This document shows, piece by piece, positions 12,144-20,167 of a stretch of 64,000 bases of DNA. Every line of letters starts with the position of its first letter. Position 1 is the first letter of the stretch. A model generated the notes under the pieces. It worked only from the letters and a program-made list of their open reading frames with translations. It was not told the DNA's origin and did no database searches. The position numbers and the translations under genes are program-made. Source of the DNA: Qipengyuania sphaerica (lineage in GTDB: Bacteria > Pseudomonadota > Alphaproteobacteria > Sphingomonadales > Sphingomonadaceae). The DNA lies in the NCBI RefSeq assembly GCF_019711595.1, contig NZ_JAIGNR010000005.1:101218-165217 (forward strand), given 5' to 3'.

Positions 12144-12176
12144 AAGGGCGGCTCCGCAAGGGGTCGCCCTTTCCTT
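12144..12176 (+). terminator. Rho-independent terminator after acnA
   Basis: AAGGGCGGCTCC (12144-12155) pairs with GGGGTCGCCCTT (12160-12171) around a GCAA tetraloop, allowing G-T pairs, followed by TCCTTT. It lies between the acnA stop and the convergent ruvB stop and could serve acnA; the U-tract is imperfect. Confidence 0.65.
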
Positions 12177-12182
12177 TGCACC

Positions 12183-13208
12183 CTACTTGTCGAACATATC
12201 CGTTTGCGGCTTGCTCGGCGGGACGATGCCGAGGTGCTGCCATCCGCCATCGTTGAGCATTCGTCCACGCGCCGTGCGGGCGATCAGGCCGAGCTGGATG
12301 AGGTAGGGCTCGATCACCTCTTCCACCGTATCGCGCGGTTCGGATAGGCCCGCTGCGAGCGTTTCCACGCCAACCGGCCCGCCCTTGTAGGTGGTCGCGA
12401 TCATGGTGAGATAGCGGCGGTCCATCGCATCGAGGCCGAGGCTGTCGACCTCGAGCCGGGTCAACGCCTCGTCGGCGACCCTGGTGGTCACGACCGGTTC
12501 GCCCAAAACGGATGCGAAGTCGCGCACGCGGCGCATCAACCGGCCAGCCACACGCGGCGTCCCGCGCGAACGGCGGGCGATCTCGCGTGCGCCGCCCTCG
12601 TCGATCCCCATGCCGAGCAGCCCTGCGCCGCGGGTGACGACCTTGAGCAATTCGTCCTCGGTATAGAAGTTTAATCGCACCGGGATGCCGAACCGATCGC
12701 GCAAGGGCGTGGTCAGCAGCCCCTGCCGCGTGGTCGCGCCGACCAGCGTGAAGGGCGGCAGATCGATCCGCACACTGCGCGCAGACGGCCCCTCGCCGAT
12801 GATGATGTCGAGCGCGCGGTCCTCCATCGCCGGATAGAGCACTTCCTCGACCACAGGATTGAGCCGGTGGATCTCGTCGATGAAAAGCACGTCGTTGGGC
12901 TCGAGATTGGTGAGCAGGGCGGCAAGGTCGCCCGCCTTGGCGATCACCGGCCCGCTGGTAGCGCGGAAACCGACGCCCAATTCCTTCGAGACGATCTGCG
13001 CCAGCGTGGTCTTGCCGAGGCCGGGAGGCCCGAAGAACAGCACATGGTCCATCGCCTCGCCGCGGTTCTTCGCCGCTTCGATAAACACGCGCAAATTCTC
13101 GCGCGCCGCCTTCTGTCCGACGAATTCGGCGAGCGATTTTGGCCGAAGCGCAGCATCGGGATCTTCCGGCTGGCGGTCAGGCGAATGAAGGGGAACAGGC
13201 TCGGTCAC
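12183..13208 (-). CDS. ruvB: Holliday junction branch migration helicase RuvB
   Basis: Hexameric AAA+ motor that drives branch migration of Holliday junctions with RuvA. 341 residues, standard length. '[14 protein letters not shown]' is the Walker A, '[13 protein letters not shown]' the Walker B, and '[18 protein letters not shown]' holds sensor 1 and the arginine finger region; the C-terminal winged-helix domain follows. The start is GTG at 13208, overlapping the upstream DsrE-like gene's TGA by four bases (GTGA), so translation is probably coupled. It is the last gene of the ruvA operon, with three unrelated-looking genes inserted between ruvA and ruvB. Confidence 0.97.
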   Translation of the reverse strand: MTEPVPLHSPDRQPEDPDAALRPKSLAEFVGQKAARENLRVFIEAAKNRGEAMDHVLFFGPPGLGKTTLAQIVSKELGVGFRATSGPVIAKAGDLAALLTNLEPNDVLFIDEIHRLNPVVEEVLYPAMEDRALDIIIGEGPSARSVRIDLPPFTLVGATTRQGLLTTPLRDRFGIPVRLNFYTEDELLKVVTRGAGLLGMGIDEGGAREIARRSRGTPRVAGRLMRRVRDFASVLGEPVVTTRVADEALTRLEVDSLGLDAMDRRYLTMIATTYKGGPVGVETLAAGLSEPRDTVEEVIEPYLIQLGLIARTARGRMLNDGGWQHLGIVPPSKPQTDMFDK

Positions 13209-13753
13209 GGGATATTCGTGAACCCCTCGTTGTGCAGGATGGCTGTGGCGACGGTTTGTGACAGGGTCATCACTGCGCCCGGGATAAGGTCGTCGTTGGT
13301 GATGCCGCGCCCGTTGGCGGACTGGCCGCAGATGTAGAAGCGCACGCCGTCGGCGATCATAGCCTTGACGACATCGTGGCTGCCATGCGTCCGCCCCGGA
13401 TATTGCCGCTCGTAGCGTTCGCGCGTGGTGATATCGTAGCCCGAGGGGCCGTGGACGATGATCGCCACTTCGATACTCTCCCGCGGCACGCCGTTTTCGA
13501 CCAACAGGTTGATGAAGCGGGCCGCGCTGTCGAAGCGCCAGTTCACTTCGCCGTCTTCAGCGCCTTCCGTCGCGTCGAAGATCACCTTGTAGGTTTGTTC
13601 GATCGGTGCGGGTTGCTCATTGTCCACGACTGTCCAATCGCCGAATTCGGAGAATACCGGTCCGCTGCGGGTTTCGGCTTCGTGGGCGCTGGCTGGAAGT
13701 GCGAAGCCAAGCACAGCGGCACACAGCGCAGAGATCAATTTTCGCATGATCAT
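13205..13753 (-). CDS. Exported DsrE-like protein, paralogue 1
   Basis: Predicted periplasmic protein of 182 residues with signal peptide '[23 protein letters not shown]'. The mature part has a DsrE/DsrF-like fold signature: '[13 protein letters not shown]', '[13 protein letters not shown]', and '[15 protein letters not shown]' with a single conserved Cys in a CGQSA motif, the position where DsrE proteins carry their sulfur-relay cysteine. The start at 13753 is favoured because GGGAGGG lies immediately upstream; longer frames lack a signal sequence. It is 17 bp downstream of a clear paralogue and overlaps ruvB by four bases. Confidence 0.8.
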   Translation of the reverse strand: MIMRKLISALCAAVLGFALPASAHEAETRSGPVFSEFGDWTVVDNEQPAPIEQTYKVIFDATEGAEDGEVNWRFDSAARFINLLVENGVPRESIEVAIIVHGPSGYDITTRERYERQYPGRTHGSHDVVKAMIADGVRFYICGQSANGRGITNDDLIPGAVMTLSQTVATAILHNEGFTNIP

Positions 13754-13770
13754 TCTTCCCTCCCTGAAAT

Positions 13771-14313
13771 TCAAAACGGGTTCACCGTGTAACCGCGCTG
13801 CTGGAGCTTGGCGTGGGCGGTCATGGCGGAGAGGTCCATCTCGACGCCCTCGATCAGCTGGTCGGCGGTTACGCCCTGCGCGGTGGCGCTCTGGCCGCAG
13901 ACTATGAAGCGTGACCCCTGGTCAAGGATCGCGCGCACCATTGCGGCGCTGCCGTTCTCGCCCTCCTTGCCATGCGCCGCCCAGCCCGAGGCCGAAAGCA
14001 AGTCGAGCACCGCGGGTCCGTGTACCACCACGGCAACGCGGATATTCTCCTCCGCCACGCCGTTTGCGACATGCATGTTGATGAACCGCGCGGCGCTCTC
14101 AAAGCCGCGATTGCGCGCGCCATCCTTGGCGGCCTTGGCTACGTCGAAGCTGTGCGCGAACTCGGTGTCTGCCGCGAAGGACTCGAGCCCGTCGACAGAA
14201 GCATGCGGTCCGAAGTCGGCAAACACGGGACCGGTTTGGAAAGCGCTCATGTCCTGCGCGGATACTGGCGCACAGAATGCTGCCAGTGCGAATGACAGAA
14301 TTGCCCCTCTCAT
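13771..14313 (-). CDS. Exported DsrE-like protein, paralogue 2
   Basis: Predicted periplasmic protein of 180 residues with a signal peptide ending 'FCAPVSAQ'. It shares the layout of its downstream neighbour: 'SGPVF/TGPVF...FG' near the mature N-terminus, 'ESAARFINMHVANGV', 'VAVVVHGPAVLDL' and 'SRFIVCGQSATAQGV' with the same CGQSA cysteine. The two are diverged tandem duplicates by eye. Its ATG overlaps the stop of the upstream membrane gene by four bases. No partner sulfur-oxidation genes are nearby, so a classical Dsr role is not supported. Confidence 0.8.
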   Translation of the reverse strand: MRGAILSFALAAFCAPVSAQDMSAFQTGPVFADFGPHASVDGLESFAADTEFAHSFDVAKAAKDGARNRGFESAARFINMHVANGVAEENIRVAVVVHGPAVLDLLSASGWAAHGKEGENGSAAMVRAILDQGSRFIVCGQSATAQGVTADQLIEGVEMDLSAMTAHAKLQQRGYTVNPF

Positions 14314-14675
14314 CCGTTTCTCTCCTTAACCCAAGCCCCGGCCTTGATAACTCCCAGGCAGGCCAGTGCTGCTCCCAGCTGCAGCAGCGGCGCAAACAGG
14401 AAAATCAAGCCTCCCTGTGCATCGGGAGCCGCGATATACATCGTCTGGACAAAGGCCCAGAGCCCGAAGGCCGCGATTGCGAGAGCTGCGATCCCCTTTG
14501 CCGTCACATGGCCTTGCGTAATGCACAAGAGCGCGATTGGAGCCACCGCCCATAGGAGAAACAGGAGGGCGAGTGGCCACCACCACAGCTGGTCCGGTTC
14601 GCCCGCATCCATCATCAGGCCGAGCGTTGCCAGCGCGTAGATCGCCAGGATGCCGAGGCGCCAGTCGCGTGCCAT
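14310..14675 (-). CDS. Hypothetical four-helix membrane protein in the ruv operon
   Basis: Protein of 121 residues that I cannot assign to a family. It is mostly hydrophobic, with four likely membrane helices: 'LGILAIYALATLGLMM', 'PLALLFLLWAVAPIALLCI', 'GIAALAIAAFGLWAFVQTMYI' and 'LIFLFAPLLQLGAALACLGVI'. Its ATG overlaps the last base of the ruvA stop (TAATG) and its stop overlaps the next gene by four bases, so it is certainly co-transcribed with ruvA and the DsrE-like pair. This linkage suggests a shared membrane/periplasmic role with the DsrE-like proteins rather than a recombination role. Confidence 0.75.
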   Translation of the reverse strand: MARDWRLGILAIYALATLGLMMDAGEPDQLWWWPLALLFLLWAVAPIALLCITQGHVTAKGIAALAIAAFGLWAFVQTMYIAAPDAQGGLIFLFAPLLQLGAALACLGVIKAGAWVKERNG

Positions 14676-15274
14676 TATCCCGCCGCCCTCTTCAATGCCA
14701 CGCGGATGAGATCGCCCTCGCTCGCGCCTTCGCCCAGTTCGCCCTGTGCCGCCGCCACCGCGCGCGCGGCCACGGCTGGCTTGAAGCCCAGGTTCTCGAG
14801 CGCGCTGACCGCATCGGCGCTCGCCCCGCCGACCGGTGATGCGACCGCCGCCACGCCCGCGCCGCCGGGAAGCGCGCCGGCCTTGTCCTTGAGCTCGTTG
14901 ACGATGCGTCCGGCAAGCTTCGGCCCGACGCCCTGCGCCCGCGCAATGGTCGCCGCATCGCCTTGCGAGCAGGCCTGCTGCACCTCGCCGGTCGACAGCG
15001 CCGAGAGGATGGCGAGGCCAACCTTGCTGCCCACGCCCTGCACCTGCGTGAGCAGGCGGAACCAGTCGCGCTCTGCCGCCTCGGCAAAGCCCAACAGGCG
15101 CATGTCGTTCTCGCTCACCTGAAGATCGGTGTAGATCGTGCAGGCCTCGCCCTTTTCACCCAGCGCAGCGAGCGTCTTGGTCGAGCAATGGACGAGGTAG
15201 CCGACGCCCGAGACATCGATCACCGCCCAGTCCGCGCCGGTTTCGTCGAGCAGGCCTTTGAGCTTCGCAATCAT
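14675..15274 (-). CDS. ruvA: Holliday junction DNA-binding protein RuvA
   Basis: Tetrameric DNA-binding subunit that loads RuvB on Holliday junctions. 199 residues. Domain I begins 'MIAKLKGLLDETGADWAVID'; the helix-hairpin-helix region shows 'LLTQVQGVGSKVGLAILSAL' and 'IARAQGVGPKLAGRIVNELK'; domain III at the C-terminus ends 'DLIRVALKRAAG'. First gene of the operon. No ruvC is found next to it in this window. Confidence 0.96.
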   Translation of the reverse strand: MIAKLKGLLDETGADWAVIDVSGVGYLVHCSTKTLAALGEKGEACTIYTDLQVSENDMRLLGFAEAAERDWFRLLTQVQGVGSKVGLAILSALSTGEVQQACSQGDAATIARAQGVGPKLAGRIVNELKDKAGALPGGAGVAAVASPVGGASADAVSALENLGFKPAVAARAVAAAQGELGEGASEGDLIRVALKRAAG

Positions 15275-15595
15275 ATTATTCCTTCTGCGCTACCCCTGCT
15301 GCTTTTGCCAGTGCTTCCCCCTCGTTTATCGCCAACGCGCTCGCCGGGCGGGGACGATTTGCCGACCGGTTGACGAAGTTGACACCGCGCCAAGCAATCC
15401 AACTCCTCCTAGCCCTTTGTTTGATATACACTTTATGTCAGATTTCGAAAGTTGACACATGGCGAAAAGACGATGCGCGCATCGCCAGTCTCGAACGCTT
15501 GTCGCAGTTTTCATTGCTGTAGGAAAATCCTGCTTCATCCATGTTCAGAAAAGGCAAAGTGGACACGTAGGGTTGCTTGGGACAAGACGAAGCAT
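15275..15595. other. Divergent intergenic region between ruvA and aroC
   Basis: 321 bp without a supported gene. It must contain the ruvA and aroC promoters. Two TTGACA boxes are visible on the plus strand (one at 15452), but neither has a convincing -10 element at 16-18 bp. A local A+T-rich stretch around 15419-15450 stands out against the high-GC background. I see no tRNA or structured RNA. Confidence 0.5.
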
Positions 15596-16669
15596 ATGAG
15601 CTGGAACACATTCGGACGCGTCTTGCGCTTTACCACCTGGGGCGAGAGCCACGGGCCTGCCATCGGCGCGGTGCTCGACGGATGCCCGCCGGGGATCGCG
15701 CTCACCGAAGCCGACATCCAGCCCTTCCTCGATGCGCGCAAACCGGGGCAGAACAAGTTCACCACCCAGCGCAAGGAACCCGACGAGGTCCGCATCCTCT
15801 CCGGCGTGTTCGAGGGCAAGACCACCGGCACGCCGATCAGTCTGCTGATCGAAAACACCGACCAGCGATCGAAAGATTATTCGGAGATCGCCAATACCTA
15901 CCGGCCCGGCCATGCCGACTATGCCTATGACGCGAAATACGGTTTCCGCGATTATCGCGGCGGCGGACGGTCGAGCGCGCGCGAGACGGCGATGCGCGTG
16001 GCGGCGGGCGCGGTGGCGAGGCTGGTGATCGGCGATGTCACCATCCTCGCCTATGTCGCGGAAATCGGCGGCGACCGGGTCGACCCGGCGAATTTCGATC
16101 GAGAGGAAATCGCCCGCAATCCCTTCTGGTGTCCCGATGCAGAGGCCGCCAAGCGTTGGGAAAAGCTGGTCGACGATGCGCGAAAGGCCGGATCATCGCT
16201 CGGCGCGGTGGTCGAATGCGTGGCCGAGGGCGTACCCGCAGGCTGGGGCGCACCGATCTATGCCAAGCTCGACGGCGACCTTGCGGCGGGCATGATGAGC
16301 ATCAATGCGGTCAAGGGCGTGGAGATCGGCGACGGCTTCGACGCCGCGCGCCTGACCGGCGAGCAGAACGCCGATGCCATGTCACCGGGAGCGGACGGAC
16401 CCGAATTCGCCGCCAATCACGCAGGCGGCATTGCTGGCGGCATCTCGACCGGCCAGCCGGTGGTCTGCCGCGTGGCTTTCAAGCCTACCAGCTCGATCCT
16501 CACCCCCGTCGCCAGCGTGGACCGCGAAGGCAAGGCGACCGAGGTCCGCACCAAGGGCCGCCACGACCCCTGCGTCGGTATCCGCGGTACGCCGGTGGTC
16601 GAAGCTATGATGGCGCTGGTCCTGGCGGATCACATGATGTTGCACCGCGCCCAAATAGCGCAGCGGTAG
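15596..16669 (+). CDS. aroC: Chorismate synthase
   Basis: Last common enzyme of aromatic amino-acid biosynthesis, converting EPSP to chorismate with reduced FMN. 357 residues. The three family signatures are seen: '[19 protein letters not shown]' near the N-terminus, '[21 protein letters not shown]' in the middle, and '[18 protein letters not shown]' near the C-terminus. The start is the ATG at 15596 ([20 protein letters not shown]); an in-frame upstream extension to 15452 shows no family sequence. Confidence 0.97.
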   Translation: MSWNTFGRVLRFTTWGESHGPAIGAVLDGCPPGIALTEADIQPFLDARKPGQNKFTTQRKEPDEVRILSGVFEGKTTGTPISLLIENTDQRSKDYSEIANTYRPGHADYAYDAKYGFRDYRGGGRSSARETAMRVAAGAVARLVIGDVTILAYVAEIGGDRVDPANFDREEIARNPFWCPDAEAAKRWEKLVDDARKAGSSLGAVVECVAEGVPAGWGAPIYAKLDGDLAAGMMSINAVKGVEIGDGFDAARLTGEQNADAMSPGADGPEFAANHAGGIAGGISTGQPVVCRVAFKPTSSILTPVASVDREGKATEVRTKGRHDPCVGIRGTPVVEAMMALVLADHMMLHRAQIAQR

Positions 16670-16829
16670 CAAGAAATGCGCGCTCGGTGTGGATATCCCG
16701 CGCCCCAATACTGTGCGTTACATACAACAGTTACGGGCGAATAGTTTCGGGCTCGCCACTGAACTTGACCCTCCGATTTCCCGCGATAATTGTCGCGGAA
16801 AGGGTCTGCTCTCTCACATCTAACGCCGC

Positions 16830-16841
16830 CGAAAATTTTCG
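16830..16841. promoter_or_regulatory. 12-bp palindrome upstream of the RTX gene
   Basis: CGAAAATTTTCG is a perfect 12-bp palindrome 58 bp upstream of the RTX gene start, in the 230-bp gap after aroC. A second weaker dyad (CCGCGA/TCGCGG, 16781-16798) lies just upstream. Either could be an operator; no promoter boxes were convincing. Confidence 0.3.
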
Positions 16842-16899
16842 ACGACGACGCTAGGCTTGTGGTTCCGGTCGGCCCTTATTTCACCAAGGGGGTCGAAAA

Positions 16900-19197
16900 A
16901 TGGAAATTGCAGGGACTGATAACGGCGAGAATATTTACGGGACTTCAGGCGACGATACGATCGACGCCCTGGGAGGAAATGACCGGATATACGGCAGTAT
17001 CGGCACCGACACGATCGATGGCGGGGATGGCTTGGACCAGCTCTATTTCACCAATTGGCTTTCAGACCTTTTCCCGATGCCTGCCGGGCCGGTCACCTAT
17101 ACTCTTGGCGCAAACAGCCTGACCAGCAGCGATGGCTCCATCGACACCAGCTTCACCAACATCGAAGCGGTCCGCTTCTACCTGGATCGCGACCTGGTCT
17201 ACGATGTGACAGTAGACGCCAGTGCCTTCGAATCCCCGGTGCCGAACGGCTTTACCGTCTTCTTCCTGGGGCTTGGCGATGACGTATTTTTCGGCAGCAA
17301 CTATAACGACACCGTTTCACTCGGTGCCGGCGAAAACTACATGGATGGCGCTGGCGGCTTCGATATTGCCGCGCTGGAAAGTGCGACTTCCGGTGAGTGG
17401 GTTTACGCGATAGGCGACTCGCAGGAATTCACGGTCCTCCAAGGCAATAATACCCTGCTCACTGCAACCAATGTCGAGATGGTCGAGATTTTCAGTGACT
17501 ATCGTTACGGCAATGTCCCGTCTCACGGGATGCAGGTGGATGCTTCCGAACTGGACGGCGTAGAGGTTTATTTCATTAACACGGAGCTGGGCGACGTCCT
17601 GATCGGATCGACATCGGGCGATCATTTCGCCCTGAGCGCCTGGAATCAATCACCCTATGGAACTTTTGAAGATCATGTCTGGGGCATGGGCGGCGCGGAT
17701 CTGTACGACTTCTCGCAAGGTCAGTTTGTAGGGGTATGGATCCATGATTTCGACCATGACGATACAGTCAGCTTCTACCACCCCTATATTGAGGGCCTCA
17801 TCTCCAATGGCTCGATGCACTATGGCGCGCTGACCGGTGAAGTCGGCGACATGGCCTATAGCTGGCATGATGGCTATACCGAGATCGCCTATGACGCCAA
17901 TGGCAACGGTAGTGCCGATCAGGTCCTGATCCTTGCAGGTGGATATTACCATCTCGACCTGGCTACCGAGTTGCAGGACGGGGTCACGGTGCTCGGCCAT
18001 CTCGTCTTTGGCTCTGCCGATCGGGAAACCGTCCTGACCTCCGATGCCGATACCTATTTCAGCGGAACGGGGAATGAAACCATTTCCGCGCTGGGCGGAG
18101 CGGACCTCATTTACGGCAATCTCGGCAACGACTTCATCGATGGCGGCAGCGGCAAGGACACGGTCAGCTACAAGGGAGCAACGGAAGGAGTGTTCGTCAG
18201 GCTTAGCCTTTCGGGCGTCCAGCAGGACACCCTGGGGGCCGGCATCGACACCCTGGTATCGATCGAAAACCTTACAGGCACGCAGTTCCGCGACCGCTTG
18301 GAAGGTGATGCGACGGGTAACCGGCTCGAAGGCTTGGGAGGCGACGACCGAGTCTATGGCCATGGGGGCAACGATGTCATCGTTCTCGACACGGGCAACG
18401 ACCGCGCTTGGGCCGGCGCAGATGATGACCGCATCTACGGCCAGGACGGCAACGACCGCATCTATGGCGACAATGGCGATGACCGTCTCTACGGCCAGGC
18501 AGATGACGACACGCTGATCGGCGGGGCGGGCAATGACGAGATGGTCGGCGGCACCGGCAACGACATCTATTTCGTCGACGATGCAGGCGACAGCGTGCTC
18601 GAGCTGGCAGGCGAGGGCAATGACGGCGTGATCGCCGGGCTCGACTATGTGCTGGGCGACAATGTCGAGATCCTGCGCATGCGCACCGGCGATTTCGACG
18701 GGACCGGCAACGGGCTCGACAACATCGTGCGCGGTGTCGGCGGGGTCAACGTGCTCCACGGCATGGGCGGTGATGACAGCATCTATGGCGGCACGGGCAA
18801 CGACACGCTCGACGGCGGCGATGGCAACGACCGGCTCTATGGCGAGAACGGCAGCGACACGATGACCGGCGGCGCGGGCGCCGACAGCTTTATTTTCATG
18901 AGTGCAGAAGAGATGGGCGCGCGCCTCGCGATCGCCGATATCATCACCGACTTCAGCCAGTCGGACGGCGACCGGATCAACCTGCGCAACGTCGATGCCA
19001 GTATTTACGTCGAAGGCGACCAGAACTTCGCCTTCATCGGCACCTCGGCTTTCAGCCAGACGGCAGGCGAACTGCGCTATTTCCAGACCAGCACCAGCAC
19101 CATCGTGGAAATGGACGTGGACGGCGACGGCGTCGGCGATCTCTACATCCGCCTCGACGGGCAGATGGATCTCAGCGCGGGCGATTTCATCCTCTGA
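16900..19197 (+). CDS. RTX-repeat type I secreted protein (hemolysin-type calcium-binding)
   Basis: Predicted extracellular protein of 765 residues with no N-terminal signal peptide, as expected for type I secretion. Blocks of glycine/aspartate nonapeptides (GGxGxDxxx) occur at residues ~10-47, ~388-425, ~480-560 and ~623-665; they bind calcium and fold outside the cell. The regions between them (50-380, 425-475) are acidic and without a recognised catalytic motif, so I cannot say whether it is an enzyme, toxin or surface-layer protein. The C-terminus, after 'IITDFSQSDGDRINL', ends 'DLSAGDFIL', resembling the serralysin-type C-terminal secretion domain. AAGGGGGT precedes the ATG. No transporter is adjacent; a type I system lies at 54.8-60.6 kb. 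Confidence 0.88.
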   Translation: MEIAGTDNGENIYGTSGDDTIDALGGNDRIYGSIGTDTIDGGDGLDQLYFTNWLSDLFPMPAGPVTYTLGANSLTSSDGSIDTSFTNIEAVRFYLDRDLVYDVTVDASAFESPVPNGFTVFFLGLGDDVFFGSNYNDTVSLGAGENYMDGAGGFDIAALESATSGEWVYAIGDSQEFTVLQGNNTLLTATNVEMVEIFSDYRYGNVPSHGMQVDASELDGVEVYFINTELGDVLIGSTSGDHFALSAWNQSPYGTFEDHVWGMGGADLYDFSQGQFVGVWIHDFDHDDTVSFYHPYIEGLISNGSMHYGALTGEVGDMAYSWHDGYTEIAYDANGNGSADQVLILAGGYYHLDLATELQDGVTVLGHLVFGSADRETVLTSDADTYFSGTGNETISALGGADLIYGNLGNDFIDGGSGKDTVSYKGATEGVFVRLSLSGVQQDTLGAGIDTLVSIENLTGTQFRDRLEGDATGNRLEGLGGDDRVYGHGGNDVIVLDTGNDRAWAGADDDRIYGQDGNDRIYGDNGDDRLYGQADDDTLIGGAGNDEMVGGTGNDIYFVDDAGDSVLELAGEGNDGVIAGLDYVLGDNVEILRMRTGDFDGTGNGLDNIVRGVGGVNVLHGMGGDDSIYGGTGNDTLDGGDGNDRLYGENGSDTMTGGAGADSFIFMSAEEMGARLAIADIITDFSQSDGDRINLRNVDASIYVEGDQNFAFIGTSAFSQTAGELRYFQTSTSTIVEMDVDGDGVGDLYIRLDGQMDLSAGDFIL
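18337..18575 (+). repeat. RTX nonapeptide repeat array, main block
   Basis: Tandem codon blocks encode GGDDRVYGH-GGNDVIVLD-TGNDRAWAG-ADDDRIYGQ-DGNDRIYGD-NGDDRLYGQ and on, one calcium-binding turn per ~27 bp. DNA copies of 'ggcaacgaccgcatctatgg' type recur with few changes. Confidence 0.85.
18766..18894 (+). repeat. RTX nonapeptide repeat array, C-terminal block
   Basis: Encodes GGDDSIYGG-TGNDTLDGG-DGNDRLYGE-NGSDTMTGG-AGADSF, immediately before the C-terminal secretion region of the RTX protein. Confidence 0.85.
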
Positions 19198-19208
19198 CCC
19201 CGTGGCAT

Positions 19209-19238
19209 GGGTGGGAGGCGGAAATCCGCCTCTCACCC
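19209..19238 (+). terminator. Strong hairpin after the RTX gene
   Basis: GGGTGGGAGGCGG (19209-19221) and CCGCCTCTCACCC (19226-19238) pair over 13 bp with one G-T, loop AAAT, 12 bases after the RTX stop codon. There is no T-run, so it may stabilise the 3' end or stop transcription with Rho rather than act as a classical intrinsic terminator. Confidence 0.55.
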
Positions 19239-19353
19239 GAACCCGGCTGGCAATTTCCGCCTACTCGCTTGCCATAAATGCAAGGAAACGCGCAGTTAGT
19301 TGAGCTTTCCGAAAGTTCCAGGCTACTGATTGAAAATTCCGATGCTCGCAATC

Positions 19354-19373
19354 GCACAAAATCGCTTTTGTGC
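19354..19373. promoter_or_regulatory. Dyad upstream of ahpC
   Basis: GCACAAAA (19354-19361) and TTTTGTGC (19366-19373) are perfect 8-bp inverted repeats with a 4-base spacer, 60 bp upstream of the ahpC start. The position fits an operator for a peroxide regulator or a structured leader. It does not match a textbook OxyR site. Confidence 0.45.
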
Positions 19374-19432
19374 ATCGCAGCACTCCCTATCTGCATCTCC
19401 GAGTTTCACACCCGAACAACGGAGAATAACCC

Positions 19433-19999
19433 ATGGGTATCATCGGAAGCACCATCAAGCCGTTCAACGCCACCGCCTTCCAGGCCGGCAAGGACTTTTT
19501 CCAGGTCACCGACGAAGACACGCGCGGCAAGTGGGCCGTCTTCTTCTTCTATCCGGCCGACTTCACCTTCGTCTGCCCGACCGAACTGGAAGACCTCGGC
19601 GAACAGTACGCCATGCTCCAGAAGATGGACGTCGAAGTCTATGCCGTGTCGACCGACACGCACTTCAGCCACAAGGCGTGGCACGACACTTCGGAGAAGA
19701 TCGGCAAGCTGAACTTCCCCTTCCTCGGCGACCAGAACCACGTTCTGGCGCGCAATTTCGACGTGCTGCGTGAAGGCGCTGGCCTTGCCGACCGTGCGAC
19801 CTTCGTGGTCGATCCCGACGGCGTGATCCAGATCATGGAACAGACCTGCGAAGGCGTCGGCCGCAACGCCAACGAACTCGCACGCAAGATCAAGGCCGCC
19901 CAGTATGTGCGCGCCAACCCCGGCCAGGTCTGCCCGGCTGCGTGGGAAGAAGGCAGCGAAACGCTGGCTCCCTCGCTCGATCTCGTCGGCAAGATCTAA
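19433..19999 (+). CDS. ahpC: Alkyl hydroperoxide reductase subunit C (2-Cys peroxiredoxin)
   Basis: Cytosolic typical 2-Cys peroxiredoxin, 188 residues, that reduces hydrogen peroxide and organic peroxides. Peroxidatic Cys48 sits in '[15 protein letters not shown]' and resolving Cys167 in 'GQVCPAAW', the AhpC1/Prx1 arrangement. The ATG is preceded by GGAG at a suitable distance. It is followed after 168 bp by its reductase ahpF, with three hairpins between them, so the two are probably expressed at different levels from a shared promoter. Confidence 0.97.
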   Translation: MGIIGSTIKPFNATAFQAGKDFFQVTDEDTRGKWAVFFFYPADFTFVCPTELEDLGEQYAMLQKMDVEVYAVSTDTHFSHKAWHDTSEKIGKLNFPFLGDQNHVLARNFDVLREGAGLADRATFVVDPDGVIQIMEQTCEGVGRNANELARKIKAAQYVRANPGQVCPAAWEEGSETLAPSLDLVGKI

Positions 20000-20076
20000 G
20001 GCTGACAGCATCCGTTAAGGTGGGCGTTCCTAGTCGCGCCCACCCAAGAGCCCGAGCATAGAACTCGGGTCGCTGG

Positions 20077-20116
20077 AAGGCCCGGGGCAATTCCTCCCCC
20101 CCGCCCCGGGCCTTTT
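20077..20116 (+). terminator. Terminator/attenuator between ahpC and ahpF
   Basis: AAGGCCCGGGGC (20077-20088) pairs perfectly with GCCCCGGGCCTT (20103-20114), then TTCCCC. Two smaller hairpins precede it: GGTGGGCG/CGCCCACC (20019-20044) and CCCGAG/CTCGGG (20051-20069). Partial read-through would give less ahpF than ahpC mRNA. Confidence 0.7.
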
Positions 20117-20167
20117 CCCCTCCCCGAAATTTTCGTCCCATCCGCGAACCACGCCCGGAGTCCGTCC

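Noticed and set aside
15258..15455. A 65-codon frame in the ruvA-aroC gap
   Set aside because: No ribosome binding site, overlaps ruvA, and the product is Cys/Arg/Pro-rich noise.
18337..18894. Treating the RTX DNA repeats as CRISPR-like or mobile repeats
   Set aside because: They are in-frame codon repeats for calcium-binding nonapeptides.
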